A DNA stretch of 35,646 nt, from positions 1 through 35,646 of the forward strand of contig DAOWDS010000014.1 of assembly GCA_030638895.1 (NCBI GenBank). Direction: 5' to 3'. The position numbers and the translations under genes were made by a program. This document shows, piece by piece, positions 35,430 through 35,646 of the stretch (position 1 is its first letter; the number at the start of each line of letters is the position of its first letter). The notes below the pieces were generated by a model. It saw only the letters and a program-made list of their open reading frames with translations. It was not told the origin of the DNA and did not search any database. The stretch comes from Candidatus Moraniibacteriota bacterium (GTDB taxonomy: Bacteria > Patescibacteriota > Minisyncoccia > JAHIHE01 > JAGLIN01).

Positions 35430-35646
35430 ATGCTTTGTCCAATAAGCAGAGATTTAAAAAAATCTATAAATAAAGCCGGGATTAAAAGAGAGATGGAAGC
35501 TTTTCAAATTTGTAAATTTTGGAAAAAGATTATTGAAAATATTTTTACTAAAGAAATTGCGCAAAAATCGCAGGCAATTAAATATAAAAACGGCACGCTT
35601 ACCATTGCCGTTTTAAGTTCTGTTTTAGCACAAGAATTTAAGTTTA
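35430..35646 (+). CDS. DUF721 (DciA-like) domain protein, partial (runs off window end)
   Basis: MLCPISRDLKKSINKAGIKREMEAFQICKFWKKIIENIFTKEIAQKSQAIKYKNGTLTIAVLSSVLAQEFKF...; follows dnaN. Confidence 0.75.
   Translation, partial: MLCPISRDLKKSINKAGIKREMEAFQICKFWKKIIENIFTKEIAQKSQAIKYKNGTLTIAVLSSVLAQEFKF

Overview
Low-GC (AT-rich) chromosomal window, most likely from a Candidatus Patescibacteria/CPR bacterium. This assignment is inferred from gene content and style, with no database search. The backbone, left to right, is: (1) a minus-strand type IV secretion-like block (TraC-like fragment, PrgI family, hypothetical, VirB6/TrbL-like); (2) rsmA/ksgA and a UvrD/PcrA helicase; (3) a histidine kinase and a receiver-only response regulator; (4) a complete-looking type IV pilus assembly locus (pilB, pilC, three prepilins, a PilX-like protein with an inserted domain, pilM, pilN, pilO); (5) tRNA-Arg(UCU) and a secreted HExxHxxGxxD metalloprotease; (6) a small accessory island of ORFans, a frameshifted zinc-motif ORF and a truncated serine recombinase; (7) a tRNA cluster (His, a truncated second His, Lys, Arg); (8) two tandem O-antigen ligase/polymerase-like genes and a flippase; (9) the origin block jag/khpB-yidC-yidD-rnpA-rpmH // dnaA-dnaN-DUF721. 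The most interesting unexplained signal is not a protein. Intergenic spacers are full of short-period tandem motifs (8-bp and 7-bp periods) that abut start or stop codons and often sit as inverted arms around palindromic cargo or a decayed four-helix-bundle (S23/IVP-type) ORF. There is also a family of nested-palindrome elements ending in an AATATTTAGGACTTACGCG-like inverted repeat. Other notable items are a tRNA-His copy lacking its 3' half but carrying a compensatory anticodon-stem change, a hidden frameshifted CxxC/CxxH ORF, and origin-proximal repeats.
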